Shown: one piece after another, positions 38,060 to 45,548 of the stretch
Position numbering within the stretch: the stretch's first letter is position 1
Layout of the letters: each line of letters opens with the position of its first letter
Source of the DNA: an uncultured Acidobacteriota bacterium
GTDB lineage: Bacteria; Acidobacteriota; Thermoanaerobaculia; UBA5066
Assembly (NCBI GenBank): GCA_903845115.1
Contig: CAIMWE010000076.1
Span: 62,001 to 126,000 of the forward strand
Reading direction: 5' to 3'
Length of the DNA stretch: 64,000 nt
Made by a program: the position numbers and the translations under genes
Notes under the pieces: model-generated
What the model was told of the DNA's origin: nothing
The model's database searches: none
Seen by the model: the letters and a program-made list of their open reading frames with translations, nothing else

Positions 38060-38421
38060 TGGTGGAGGCGGGGGGAGTCGAACCCCCGTCCGAAGCGCCC
38101 GAACGTCGAGATTCTCCACGCTCAGTCCGGACTTATTTGTTTAGCCGGCGCGTCGTCGGGTCCGGACGACCGGGCGCGTCAGCGAGCCTGGATATCTCGA
38201 ACTTCCCCTTCAGGTGGCGGGAGAAGCTCCAGCCCGGTTTTCGCGTCGAACGGCAGGATGCTCCGGGCTGGCCCCCTGTCATCCGTCACGGCTTTATTTA
38301 GGCCGCGAGAGCGAGTTCGCTGTTATTGGCAGCTAAATTTTGCCGTTGTTTTTACGAGTCAGACGGCATGCTCGGCGTGCTCCTCGATCGCTGAATGCCC
38401 CGTCGAAACCGGGACGCCCCC
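38060..38421 (-). ncRNA. ssrA: Transfer-messenger RNA (tmRNA, SsrA)
   Basis: One-piece tmRNA on the minus strand, 362 nt. The 5' end GGGGGCG pairs with CGCCTCC before ACCA at the 3' end; the T-arm reads GGGGGTTCGACTCCCCC. The characteristic 5' GTCCCGGTTTCGACGGG is present. The tag reading frame (38301-38330, stop TAA at 38298-38300) encodes ANNSELALAA, with TTTAGCT before the resume codon GCC, and is followed by pseudoknot-like GC repeats. It rescues stalled ribosomes and marks products for ClpXP, whose genes are in this window. Confidence 0.95.
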
Positions 38422-38494
38422 GATCCCTCGAAGAGTACCACGCGGCGGAAGCTCACCTTGACGCGCCGGATTCCGCTCCGCTACCGTCACGTCG

Positions 38495-38866
38495 ATGAGG
38501 GAAGACCGTGTTTCCGTTCCTCGAATCCTGATCGTCGTGACCACCGTCGGCACCCAGGAGCAGGCTCTCGACATCGCCAACGACCTCGTCGAGAAGAGGC
38601 TCGCCGCCTGCGTCAATATCGTCCCCGGCGTCCGGTCGATCTTCCGCTGGAAGGGAGAGGTGAACGACGACACCGAGTTCCTGCTTCTGGCCAAGACGGT
38701 CGAGGAGCGTTACGAGGAGGTCGCCGCCGCGATCAAGGCCCTTCACGCGTACGAGCTGCCGGAGATCCTCGCCTACCCCGCGCCCCTGGCCGACAGCCCC
38801 TTCGCCGCCTGGGTCCGGGGCGCGACGAGTCCGCTCGAGAACGGCCGGGGCCGAGCCCGCAAGTAG
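38495..38866 (+). CDS. cutA: Divalent-cation tolerance protein CutA
   Basis: 123-residue trimeric PII-like protein. It has ILIVVTTVGTQEQALDIAN, the signature KRLAACVNIVPGVRSIFRWKGEV and YELPEILAYP at the C-terminal side. Its exact function is unclear; copper tolerance is the historical label. A weak promoter-like pair, TTGACG (38458) and TACCGT (38482), lies upstream. Confidence 0.93.
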   Translation: MREDRVSVPRILIVVTTVGTQEQALDIANDLVEKRLAACVNIVPGVRSIFRWKGEVNDDTEFLLLAKTVEERYEEVAAAIKALHAYELPEILAYPAPLADSPFAAWVRGATSPLENGRGRARK

Positions 38867-39008
38867 CCGGGGTCCTGGCTGCTTCAGAGGAAGGGGGCCA
38901 GACGACAAGAGACCACGGGAAGGACGTGCCGATGCCTCCCCGTGGTCTTCAAAAGCGGGGCCGAGCTCTCGCCCGGCCCCGCCGGTACGTCAGTGGATCC
39001 CGTCGGTC

Positions 39009-39302
39009 TTACCGGCCGCCCGAGGCGCGACGGTCGCGATAGCAGTCGCGACAGTAGACGGGCTTGCCGTTCGTCGGGTTGAACGGGACCTGGGTCGCCT
39101 TGCCGCACGCGTCGCAAGTCACGCTATAGAGCTGGCGCGAGCCGCCGTCGCCATAGCCGCCGGTCTTGCGCTTGTCGCGGCACACCTTGCAGCGCTTGGG
39201 CTCGTTGGAGAAACCCTTCTGCGCGTAGAACTCCTGCTCGTTCGCCGTGAAGGTGAAGGGGCCGCCGCAGTCGATGCAGCTGATGGTCTTGTCCGTGTAC
39301 AT
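39009..39302 (-). CDS. Small CxxC zinc-ribbon protein
   Basis: 97 residues. Four CxxC pairs are visible: CIDC near residue 9, CKVC near 38, CDAC near 64 and CRDC near 84, giving two zinc-ribbon units. The first unit, ISCIDCGGPFTFTANEQEFYAQKGF, matches the probable zinc-ribbon domain common in many bacteria; the second resembles CxxC-x20-CxxC proteins. Function is unknown. A 6-bp hairpin, GGTCGT/ACGACC (39316-39332), lies in its leader. Confidence 0.88.
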   Translation of the reverse strand: MYTDKTISCIDCGGPFTFTANEQEFYAQKGFSNEPKRCKVCRDKRKTGGYGDGGSRQLYSVTCDACGKATQVPFNPTNGKPVYCRDCYRDRRASGGR

Positions 39303-39612
39303 GGAATGACTCCGTGGTCGTCTCTTACGACCGGGGTGGATTTGCGGGCATTTCCCTCACGCCGTGCGCAAGGGCATGGTGCCCGTTCATGACCGGGAAA
39401 CGTTTACCGGCTCCGGGACTTCGGGAGGCTACGGTGGGGTTGTTTCCCTGATGGGACCCCGCGGGACTGGAAATGAAGAAGATCCTCCTCGAGCAAGCTA
39501 GATTCCGTGAGCCGAACGAGGGTTCCGGGGGGTTGGACCACGGAATGCCACGGGCCGTGACGTAATCAGAACCAAGTTTCGGGGAAAGCGCAAGAAAAAA
39601 GAGATCGACCGC
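39303..39612. other. 310-bp intergenic region
   Basis: Holds the leader of the zinc-ribbon gene, including the small hairpin at 39316-39332, and the 3' flank of the kinase gene, where the minus strand has a T-rich run (TCTTTTTTCTT) about 15 nt past the stop. I see no convincing gene here. Confidence 0.6.
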
Positions 39613-40275
39613 TCAGCGTTTTGCCGAACGGGGGACGTAGACCCGGGTGCCCCGGAAGGGCCTCACGAGCTGCTGGACGAGATCCTCCAGGTCGTCCTTC
39701 CGCTGGACGAAGTCGATTTCGTTCGTGTCGATGACGAGGAGCGGGGTCGCGGTGTAGTGGTAGAAAAAGTAGTTGTAGGCCTCGATCAGGCTCTTCAGGT
39801 AGGTCGACGTGATTCCTTTCTCGTAGGCCCGTCCCCGCTTCCGGATCCTGGAAAGGCAGGTGTCCACCGACGCCGTCAGGTGAACGACGAGGTCCGGACG
39901 GGCGACGCTCTCCGACAGCGGCCCGTACAGGCGGTCGTAGAGCGACATCTCGGCGTCCGTCAGCGTCAGGGAGGCGAAGATCTTGTCCTTCGCAAACGTG
40001 TAGTCCGCGACGACGAGGTGCCGGAAGAGGTCGATCTGCGCGATCTCGAGCTGCTGCTGGTAGCGGGAGAGGAGGAAGTAGATCTGCGCCTGGAACGCGG
40101 AACCTTTCTTCCCGGCGTAGAAATCGCTCAGGAAAGGGTTCTGAACGTCCTCGAGGACCTCGGTACCGGAGAACTTCTTGGCCAGGAGGCCGACGAGCGA
40201 CGTCTTCCCGACGCCAATCGGGCCCTCCACGGCGACGTGTCGCTGGGGAAACTCCTCGGGAGAGGGAGCGGCCAA
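39613..40275 (-). CDS. Deoxynucleoside kinase (dAK/dGK family)
   Basis: 220-residue P-loop kinase that phosphorylates deoxynucleosides for salvage. Walker A is EGPIGVGKTSL at residues 17-27; then NPFLSDFYAGKKGSAFQAQIYFL, the DRS-type region here as VADYTFAKD, and the LID segment SRIRKRGRAYE with Arg-rich ATP contacts. It precedes ubiA's 3' neighbour and lies 12 bp after the ubiA stop, so they may be cotranscribed. Confidence 0.9.
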   Translation of the reverse strand: MAAPSPEEFPQRHVAVEGPIGVGKTSLVGLLAKKFSGTEVLEDVQNPFLSDFYAGKKGSAFQAQIYFLLSRYQQQLEIAQIDLFRHLVVADYTFAKDKIFASLTLTDAEMSLYDRLYGPLSESVARPDLVVHLTASVDTCLSRIRKRGRAYEKGITSTYLKSLIEAYNYFFYHYTATPLLVIDTNEIDFVQRKDDLEDLVQQLVRPFRGTRVYVPRSAKR

Positions 40276-40287
40276 GGTGCCGGGAGA

Positions 40288-41184
40288 TTACCGCGCCGGC
40301 GTTCCCGAAACGAGAACATCCACGATCCCCATCGCCGAAAAGACGACGGACAGCCAGCCGTTCGCGGTGAAGAAGGCCGCGTTCACCGTCGAGAGGTCGT
40401 CCGGGGAGACGAGCTGGTGCTGCCGGACGAGGAATGCGCCGGCGACGATCACGCCGGCCCCCAGGACGAGACCGCCCGACGCCAGGACGAACACCGCGTA
40501 GAACAGGCCCAGCGCCTGCGCGTGGAGGACGGCGGCCGCCAGAAGCGCCCTTCGGACGCCGAACCTGGCGGGAATCGACCGTAGCCCCTGGCCGCGGTCG
40601 AACGCCTCGTCCTGGAGGCTGTAGATGACGTCGAACCCGGCCACCCAGAAGAGGACCGCCAGGCCGAGGACGACCGGGAGGAGGCCGAACTCCCCGCGGA
40701 CGGCGACCCACGCTCCGACCGGCGCGATCGCCAGCGAGAGCCCGAGGACGGCGTGGGCTCCCCAGGTGAACCGTTTCGTGAAGGAGTAGCCGAGGATCGC
40801 GGCGAGGGCCGCCGGCGAGAGCGCCAGGCAGAGCGGGTTCAACCGCCAGGCCGCCAGGACGAAGACCGCCGACGACGACGCGCAGAACGCGGTGGCCTGA
40901 GCCACGGAGATCGTCCCCGCCGGGATCTCCCGGCTCGCCGTTCGCGGGTTTGCCGCGTCGATCCGGCGGTCGACGATCCGGTTGAACGCCATCGCGGCGG
41001 AGCGGGCGCCGACCATCGCCACCAGGATCCAGACGAGCTTCTCTCCGGCGGGGAAGCCGCCTGCGGCGAAGAAAGCCGAGAGGAGCGCGAAGGGAAGGGC
41101 GAACAGCGTGTGCTCGAACTTGACGAGGGAGAAGTAGTCCTCGACCTTCGGGCGCGTCTGGAGGAGATCGGGAGCCTGCGTCAC
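40288..41184 (-). CDS. ubiA: UbiA-family prenyltransferase (4-hydroxybenzoate/futalosine-pathway type)
   Basis: 298-residue membrane enzyme that attaches a polyprenyl chain to an aromatic acid. The first Asp motif is NRIVDRRIDAANPRT; the second is FDVIYSLQDEAFDRGQGLRSIP. About eight hydrophobic segments. Because mqnA and mqnC are in the window, it likely acts in futalosine-route menaquinone synthesis (MqnP role), with the nearby ubiX-like gene supplying the decarboxylase cofactor; this pathway assignment is inference. Confidence 0.9.
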   Translation of the reverse strand: MTQAPDLLQTRPKVEDYFSLVKFEHTLFALPFALLSAFFAAGGFPAGEKLVWILVAMVGARSAAMAFNRIVDRRIDAANPRTASREIPAGTISVAQATAFCASSSAVFVLAAWRLNPLCLALSPAALAAILGYSFTKRFTWGAHAVLGLSLAIAPVGAWVAVRGEFGLLPVVLGLAVLFWVAGFDVIYSLQDEAFDRGQGLRSIPARFGVRRALLAAAVLHAQALGLFYAVFVLASGGLVLGAGVIVAGAFLVRQHQLVSPDDLSTVNAAFFTANGWLSVVFSAMGIVDVLVSGTPAR

Positions 41185-41217
41185 TTGCAGGCAGGATTCT
41201 AGAGTCTAAAGAAAGTT

Positions 41218-41249
41218 GGGGCGGTAACGCCGGCCCGCGTTACCGCCCC
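41218..41249 (-). terminator. Intrinsic terminator between luxR-type gene and ubiA
   Basis: Perfect 13-bp stem GGGGCGGTAACGC (41218-41230) / GCGTTACCGCCCC (41237-41249), 6-nt loop; on the minus strand it is followed by AACTTTCTTT. It ends transcription of the ubiX-luxR pair before ubiA. Confidence 0.8.
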
Positions 41250-41283
41250 GTGCGGAGGAGTGAGAGTCCCTGGTAGAAAAAGC

Positions 41284-41324
41284 GATTGTGTCGCAATCTC
41301 TGGGACCGGCACTAATATCGGTCC
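41284..41324. repeat. Two consecutive inverted repeats in the luxR-ubiA gap
   Basis: GATTG-N5-CAATC (41284-41298) and GGACCG-N10-CGGTCC (41303-41324) lie in the AT-richer 160 bp between the regulator stop and the terminator. They may be a transcript structure or binding sites; nothing else is recognised in the gap. Confidence 0.4.
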
Positions 41325-41409
41325 AGAACCAGAAAACGTCCACTATCCTTTGGTTCAGATCAATGAAGAAAGAAGAATAGGCCAGACCAGGACCCACGGA
41401 TAGCACAAC

Positions 41410-42090
41410 TTATCCGTCGGTGTGGTCCAGGGGGGGATTTCCACCCGGCCAGAGGGTGGGAACGCTCTCGGCCACGAAGCGCGCCAGCTCCCGCCGGTCC
41501 TTTGTCCCGGTCTTCTTCAGGAGCCTTCCGACGTGGAATTTCACCGTCGCCTCGGCAATCCCGAGACGGCGAGCGATCTCCTTGTTCGAGAGCTCCTCCT
41601 TCAGACCATCCAGGACCCGCTGCTCGGCCCGGGAGAACGCCTTTCCCGCCACGCCGTCGAATCCCAGCGACGCGATCCGGTCGATCCACTGCGACAGGAC
41701 GGCGCGCGGCGTCCAGACCGAGCCCTCCTTCACGGCGGCCAGGGCCAGGAGCACCTCGTCTCCGCTGGCGACCGCCGGCAGGACCCCCTTGATGCCCAGG
41801 AGGAAGCAGGGGAACACGGTTCCGGCGTTCACTTCCGAGACGAACGCGACTGTCTTCATCTCCGGGTACTTCTCCTTCAGGCTCTCGTAGACCTGCCGGG
41901 TCTCTCCGATCCCGACCCGGAGGTCGATGAGGGCGAGCTGAGGCGGGCTCTCGCCGGCGTCGGAGAGGCGGACGTCGTACCCTTCGGCCCGGAGGAACGC
42001 CGCCAGGCTGCTCTCCCTCCACGGGTCGAACTCGAGGAGAAGGAGGGAGGTGCCCTTCTGGAGGAACGGGCGGTGGCGGGGGACGGTCAC
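41410..42090 (-). CDS. LuxR-family (NarL/FixJ-type) response regulator
   Basis: 226 residues. The receiver domain keeps the phospho-acceptor Asp (LALIDLRVG), a Ser in VAFVSE and Lys in LGIKGV, though the first acidic pocket is reduced to LEFD. The C-terminal LuxR HTH is at about 155-215: FSRAEQRVLDGLKEELSNKEIARRLGIAEATVKFHV. The GTG at 42088-42090 is preferred: it overlaps the ubiX stop (GTGA) and has AAAGGGG before it. No partner kinase is adjacent; coupling to ubiX is unusual. Confidence 0.87.
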   Translation of the reverse strand: MTVPRHRPFLQKGTSLLLLEFDPWRESSLAAFLRAEGYDVRLSDAGESPPQLALIDLRVGIGETRQVYESLKEKYPEMKTVAFVSEVNAGTVFPCFLLGIKGVLPAVASGDEVLLALAAVKEGSVWTPRAVLSQWIDRIASLGFDGVAGKAFSRAEQRVLDGLKEELSNKEIARRLGIAEATVKFHVGRLLKKTGTKDRRELARFVAESVPTLWPGGNPPLDHTDG

Positions 42091-42704
42091 GGAGCCCCTT
42101 TCCATCGATAGTCCGCGGCCGGGACCGAGACCGAGAGCAGGTCCGCGACCCTTGCCAGGTACGCGTCGATCGCTTCGTCGAGGGTGACGACGGCGTAGAA
42201 CGCGGGAACCGGCGGGGCCACCACGGCCCCCGCCCGCGTCGCCCGGAGGATGTTCTCGGCGTGAACCGCCGAGAGAGGGGTCTCGCGCAGCCCGAGGACC
42301 AGCCTCCTCCGTTCCTTCAGGCAGACGTCCGCCGCCCGCTGAAGGAGGCCCCGCGAGAGGCCGTTCGCGATCGAGGCGAGCGTCCCCGCCGAACAGGGGA
42401 GGACGGCCATGCCCAGCGTCCGGTACGAGCCCGAGGCGATGGGCGCGCCGACCGCCTCCGGGGGGTGGATCCGGACCCGGCCCACGGTTTCCGGAGCGAG
42501 CCCGGCCGCCGCGACGAGGTCGGCCGCGGTCTGGATACCGTGGGAGACCTCGTCACGCGCGACGAGGAGCGCCCGGCGCGAGACGACGAGGTGGACGAGG
42601 TCGATCTCCGGTGATTCCGTGAACAGCGCGAGGGCGCGAAGCGCGAGCCGCGTGCCGCTCGCCCCCGAAACGCCCAGGATCAACTCTCTCGCCGTTTCCA
42701 ACAT
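42087..42704 (-). CDS. ubiX: UbiX-like flavin prenyltransferase
   Basis: 205-residue flavoprotein that makes prenylated FMN for UbiD-type decarboxylases. The fingerprints are ILGVSGASGTRLALRAL at the N-terminus, GSYRTLGMAVLPCSAGTLASIANGL in the middle and LGLRETPLSAVHAENILR. No UbiD is in the window. The start at 42704 is tentative because GGAGG lies only one base before that ATG. Confidence 0.9.
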   Translation of the reverse strand: MLETARELILGVSGASGTRLALRALALFTESPEIDLVHLVVSRRALLVARDEVSHGIQTAADLVAAAGLAPETVGRVRIHPPEAVGAPIASGSYRTLGMAVLPCSAGTLASIANGLSRGLLQRAADVCLKERRRLVLGLRETPLSAVHAENILRATRAGAVVAPPVPAFYAVVTLDEAIDAYLARVADLLSVSVPAADYRWKGAP

Positions 42705-43133
42705 GCCTCCGGTCGCGAGAGGATGGTAACGCAGCGATCGCGGGCCTCCCACGCGAGAGGCGCCGACAGGTTTTCCTTACACCTCCACTCCTTTTGGGTC
42801 ACCGGGACCCGGACCGGGAGGAAGCAGCGGGAACGGGCGGCCCCGCTCCGCGACCTGACAGGAGATCCTGTCGATCGGCGCTCGACCGACCTTCCGGAGA
42901 ACTCTGCAACCTTCTACAGGGACACCACTTGATGACCCGGCGGCCGCCTGGGCACGCCGCGTGCTCTCCCCCTGGCATCGGCCCACGAGGCCGCCAGCGA
43001 AAGAAAGGGGGTGACGCGATGCCCTAGAGAACGAAACAGGCGAGCCAGTCACGGAAAGGAACAGCCCTCCCGTCGGAATCACGTCGACCCACGCCGGACC
43101 GATTCGAAAACATTCAACGAAAAGGAGAAAGAA
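42705..43133. other. 429-bp gap before comEA-like gene
   Basis: Divergent promoter region of ubiX and the ComEA-like gene. It contains a 16-bp palindrome (42857-42872) and a two-codon ATG-CCC-TAG frame (43019-43027) preceded by GGGGGTG. No longer frame here has convincing coding character. Confidence 0.55.
42857..42872. promoter_or_regulatory. Operator-like palindrome
   Basis: Perfect inverted repeat GACAGGA-GA-TCCTGTC lying 153 bp upstream of ubiX and 262 bp upstream of the ComEA-like gene. Symmetry and length suit a dimeric regulator; the regulator is unknown. Confidence 0.4.
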
Positions 43134-43550
43134 ATGTCTCTCAGGTCATTCGCCCGCTCTCTCGCCCTTCTCTCGGTCCTCTCGGTCACGAGCGGACTCC
43201 TCGCCGCCCCGGCCCCGTCCGAGAACGAGCCCGGGAAGAAGACCGTCAACATCAACCAGGCGTCGGCCGACGAGCTGGCGCGGCTCCCCAAGGTCGGCTC
43301 GAAGCTGGCCGGCCGGATCGTCACGCATCGCTCGCAGCACGGCTCCTTCAAGCGCGTCGAGGATCTGATGGCCGTCAAGGGAGTCGGGGAGAAGATGTTC
43401 ACCTCCCTCAAGCCGTACCTCACCGTGTCCGGTTCGACGACGCTGACCGAGAAGGTCTCGTCGACGAAGGGAAGCCGCCCCGCCTCCCAGCCGCGCGCCC
43501 CGGGCAAGGCCACGAAGAAGGCCTCCGACCCCGCCTCTCCCGCGAAGTGA
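43134..43550 (+). CDS. ComEA-like helix-hairpin-helix exported protein
   Basis: 138 residues: a signal peptide (SLALLSVLSVTSGLLAA), then a tandem HhH DNA-binding domain: VNINQASADELARLPKVGSKLAGRIV and FKRVEDLMAVKGVGEKMFTSLKPYL. A Ser/Lys/Pro-rich tail follows. ComEA binds incoming DNA in natural transformation; small HhH proteins of this type also have other envelope roles. A clear AAGGAG lies 9 nt before the ATG. A pseudopilin gene is next. Confidence 0.88.
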   Translation: MSLRSFARSLALLSVLSVTSGLLAAPAPSENEPGKKTVNINQASADELARLPKVGSKLAGRIVTHRSQHGSFKRVEDLMAVKGVGEKMFTSLKPYLTVSGSTTLTEKVSSTKGSRPASQPRAPGKATKKASDPASPAK

Positions 43551-43556
43551 AGCCGC

Positions 43557-43592
43557 CCGCCGCGGCGCGGCCCCCCGGCCTCGCCGCGGCGG
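43557..43592 (+). terminator. GC-rich terminator after the ComEA-like gene
   Basis: Perfect 11-bp stem CCGCCGCGGCG (43557-43567) / CGCCGCGGCGG (43582-43592), loop 14 nt, followed by TCCTTTCC; 7 nt after the stop codon. Confidence 0.65.
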
Positions 43593-43644
43593 TCCTTTCC
43601 CCGGGCCGCCACCCGGCCCGCCGGGTGGAGAGAGGAACACCGCG

Positions 43645-44247
43645 TTGAGACAGAGAAGAACCGGAGGGGATGGGTACTCCCTGGCCGAGCTGACCGTCGC
43701 GCTCGCCCTCCTCGCGATCATGGCGATGCTCACGATTCCCGCCGCCGCCGAGATCTCCCGCCAGCTGACGATGCGGGCCGCGTGCAACGAGGTGGCCGCG
43801 ATCTTCACCCGCGCCCGGGCGATGGCGGCCTTCGAGCGGCGGGACGTCGGTATCCGGTGGACCTCCGTGGGCGGAGACGTGACCTTCGCCGTCTACCAGG
43901 ACATGAACGGGAACGGCGTCCTGACCGAGGAGATCCGCAAGGGAATCGACGTTCTCGTGGAGGGTCCCGTGTCCATGAAGCGGCGCTACCCGGGGATCAG
44001 CTTCTCGTTCCTGCCCGGGTTCGGGGCCCGCGACCCGAACGGCGACCCGATCGGCGACCTCGCCGACCCGATCAAGTTCGGCCGCTCCGACATCTGCACG
44101 TTCACGCCGCTCGGGAACGCGTCGCCCGGATCGATCTACCTCTCGAACGGCCGCAACCGCCAGGCCCTCGTCCGGATCAGCCCGTCGTCGGCCCGGATCC
44201 AGATCTTCGAGTGGGAGACGGGGCGGAAGGCGTGGAACCGGCTGTGA
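43645..44247 (+). CDS. GspH/FimT-family pseudopilin
   Basis: 200 residues from a TTG start at 43645 with GAGAGG upstream. The type IV prepilin leader ends in GGDG and processing before YSLAELT puts Glu at position +5, followed by the hydrophobic helix VALALLAIMAMLTIPAAA. The C-terminal globular part resembles GspH/FimT minor pilins (RARAMAAFERRDVGIRW... GSIYLSNGRNRQALVRIS). Suggests type II secretion or type IV pili; with the ComEA-like gene nearby, DNA uptake is possible. Confidence 0.87.
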   Translation: MRQRRTGGDGYSLAELTVALALLAIMAMLTIPAAAEISRQLTMRAACNEVAAIFTRARAMAAFERRDVGIRWTSVGGDVTFAVYQDMNGNGVLTEEIRKGIDVLVEGPVSMKRRYPGISFSFLPGFGARDPNGDPIGDLADPIKFGRSDICTFTPLGNASPGSIYLSNGRNRQALVRISPSSARIQIFEWETGRKAWNRL

Positions 44248-44956
44248 CTCCGCCCCGGACGCGATCCTCCGCCAGGGCCAGCCGCTCGGGAGTCCCCAGG
44301 TCGAACCAGCGGCTCTCCGCGCCGCACGGGACCAGCCGGAAGGCGCGCTCCCCGCGGACGATCGAGGGGACCAGGACGTCGCGCGCGAGCTCGGAGCGGC
44401 CCTTAGGAATCAGGTCGAGAAGCCCGCGGGTCGCACACTGGATTCCGGTGAAGAGCCACGGCCCCGTCGAGAGCGGCCGCGGCCTCTCGCCGACGCCCGC
44501 GAGACGGCCCTGCTCCTCCCACAGCGGGGTGTCCCGCTCCGGGGCCGGATTCGAGAGGACCGCCATCGCCGAGAGCACGCCGGACCCGGAGGCGGCCTCG
44601 ACCAGCGGCAGCAGCGGGATGTCCGTGAAGAGATCGCCGTTGACCACGAGGAACCTCTCTTCCGGCAGGAGGCCCGCGTCCGCGGCGCGCCGGATCGCGC
44701 CGGACGTCCCCAGGATCTCGGGCTCCCTCGAGAACGAGACCGGGACGTCCCGGTACGACCGGCCGACTCCGGCCTCGAGGACCCCGGCGAGGTGGTGGCT
44801 GTTGACCACGAGGGCGTCGACCCCCTGGTCGATCAGGTGGTCGAAGAGGTGAAAGAGGATCGGCCGGCCGAGGAAGGGGATCAGCGGCTTCGGCGTCGTC
44901 AACGTGGCCGGCCGGAAGCGGGTCCCGTAGCCGGCCGCGAGGACGAGGGCGATCAA
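44177..44956 (-). CDS. Sugar nucleotidyltransferase (NDP-sugar pyrophosphorylase type)
   Basis: 259 residues. The N-terminal nucleotide loop is LVLAAGYGTRFRPATLTTPKPLIPFLGRP, the canonical G-x-G-T-R-x(4)-T-x-x-x-P-K-P signature, and NGDLF supplies the Mg-binding Asp. The TTG start at 44954-44956 overlaps the CYTH gene's stop (TTGA). The 3' end overlaps the convergent pseudopilin gene by 71 bp; the last ~25 residues are Ser/Pro/Arg-rich and may be non-essential. MurNAc-1-P or mannose-1-P type specificity is possible. Confidence 0.85.
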   Translation of the reverse strand: MIALVLAAGYGTRFRPATLTTPKPLIPFLGRPILFHLFDHLIDQGVDALVVNSHHLAGVLEAGVGRSYRDVPVSFSREPEILGTSGAIRRAADAGLLPEERFLVVNGDLFTDIPLLPLVEAASGSGVLSAMAVLSNPAPERDTPLWEEQGRLAGVGERPRPLSTGPWLFTGIQCATRGLLDLIPKGRSELARDVLVPSIVRGERAFRLVPCGAESRWFDLGTPERLALAEDRVRGGVTAGSTPSAPSPTRRSGSGPTTG

Positions 44957-45528
44957 GGAAACACCATGTCGGCCGGGAGCGAGGGATCCTCGCCGCGCGC
45001 GGCGAAGTAGAGCGCCGCATACGACTCCGGAAGGAACTCGCTCTCCTCGACCCCCAGCTCGGAGGCCAGGCCCCTGATCTCCGATTCGCTCCCTTCGATC
45101 TCCGCGAAGAGGCCGATCGGCGTTTCGTCGATGACGACCAGCGGACGGGCCGGGTCGCCGAACCGCCACGGGGTCCTTCGTTTCTCGTACCGGAAGACGG
45201 GCTGGAGCCCGAGCTCGGCCAGGAATGCCCCGAGCATCCGGGCGTCGCCCACCTTGGTCTCGAGCTCGACGCGGGACCTGACGCCCCGCCGGATCTCCTT
45301 GGGCCCCTTGAAGGTGAGGAAGGCGGTCCCGGCCGTCTCGCGGATCCGGACCGCGGCGCCCCGCAGCCGGAGCGACCCGTTCCGATCGTCGAGGAGGAGA
45401 TCGCGTTCGAGCGCGGTCGGCCCGGGCAAGGCCGTCAGGCTCCGGAGGCGCTGCTCGAGGGCGTCGCGGTCCGCGACGCGGAACTTCACCTCCGTTTCCC
45501 GTGGAAGGCCGGCGCCCCGAGTCTCCAT
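44953..45528 (-). CDS. CYTH-domain protein (class IV adenylate cyclase/thiTPase-like)
   Basis: 191 residues. ETEVKFRV near residue 12 is the E-x-E-x-K hallmark; LTFKGP, ELETKVGD and RYEKRRTPWRFG are the basic and acidic strands of the triphosphate tunnel fold; AEIEGSESEI closes the domain. Members hydrolyse or cyclise triphosphates; here the product is unknown. It is translationally coupled to the nucleotidyltransferase. Confidence 0.88.
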   Translation of the reverse strand: METRGAGLPRETEVKFRVADRDALEQRLRSLTALPGPTALERDLLLDDRNGSLRLRGAAVRIRETAGTAFLTFKGPKEIRRGVRSRVELETKVGDARMLGAFLAELGLQPVFRYEKRRTPWRFGDPARPLVVIDETPIGLFAEIEGSESEIRGLASELGVEESEFLPESYAALYFAARGEDPSLPADMVFP

Positions 45529-45548
45529 TGGTCCCTAGAATACCGGCC

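Noticed and set aside
38060-38094. Integration attachment site at the ssrA 3' end
   Set aside because: ssrA is a frequent target and a decayed gene lies beside it, but I see no second copy of the 3' end and no integrase gene in the window.
42723-42932. Small plus-strand frame of 69 codons between ubiX and the comEA-like gene
   Set aside because: No ribosome site, Arg-rich composition typical of spurious frames in GC-rich DNA, and it covers the palindrome.
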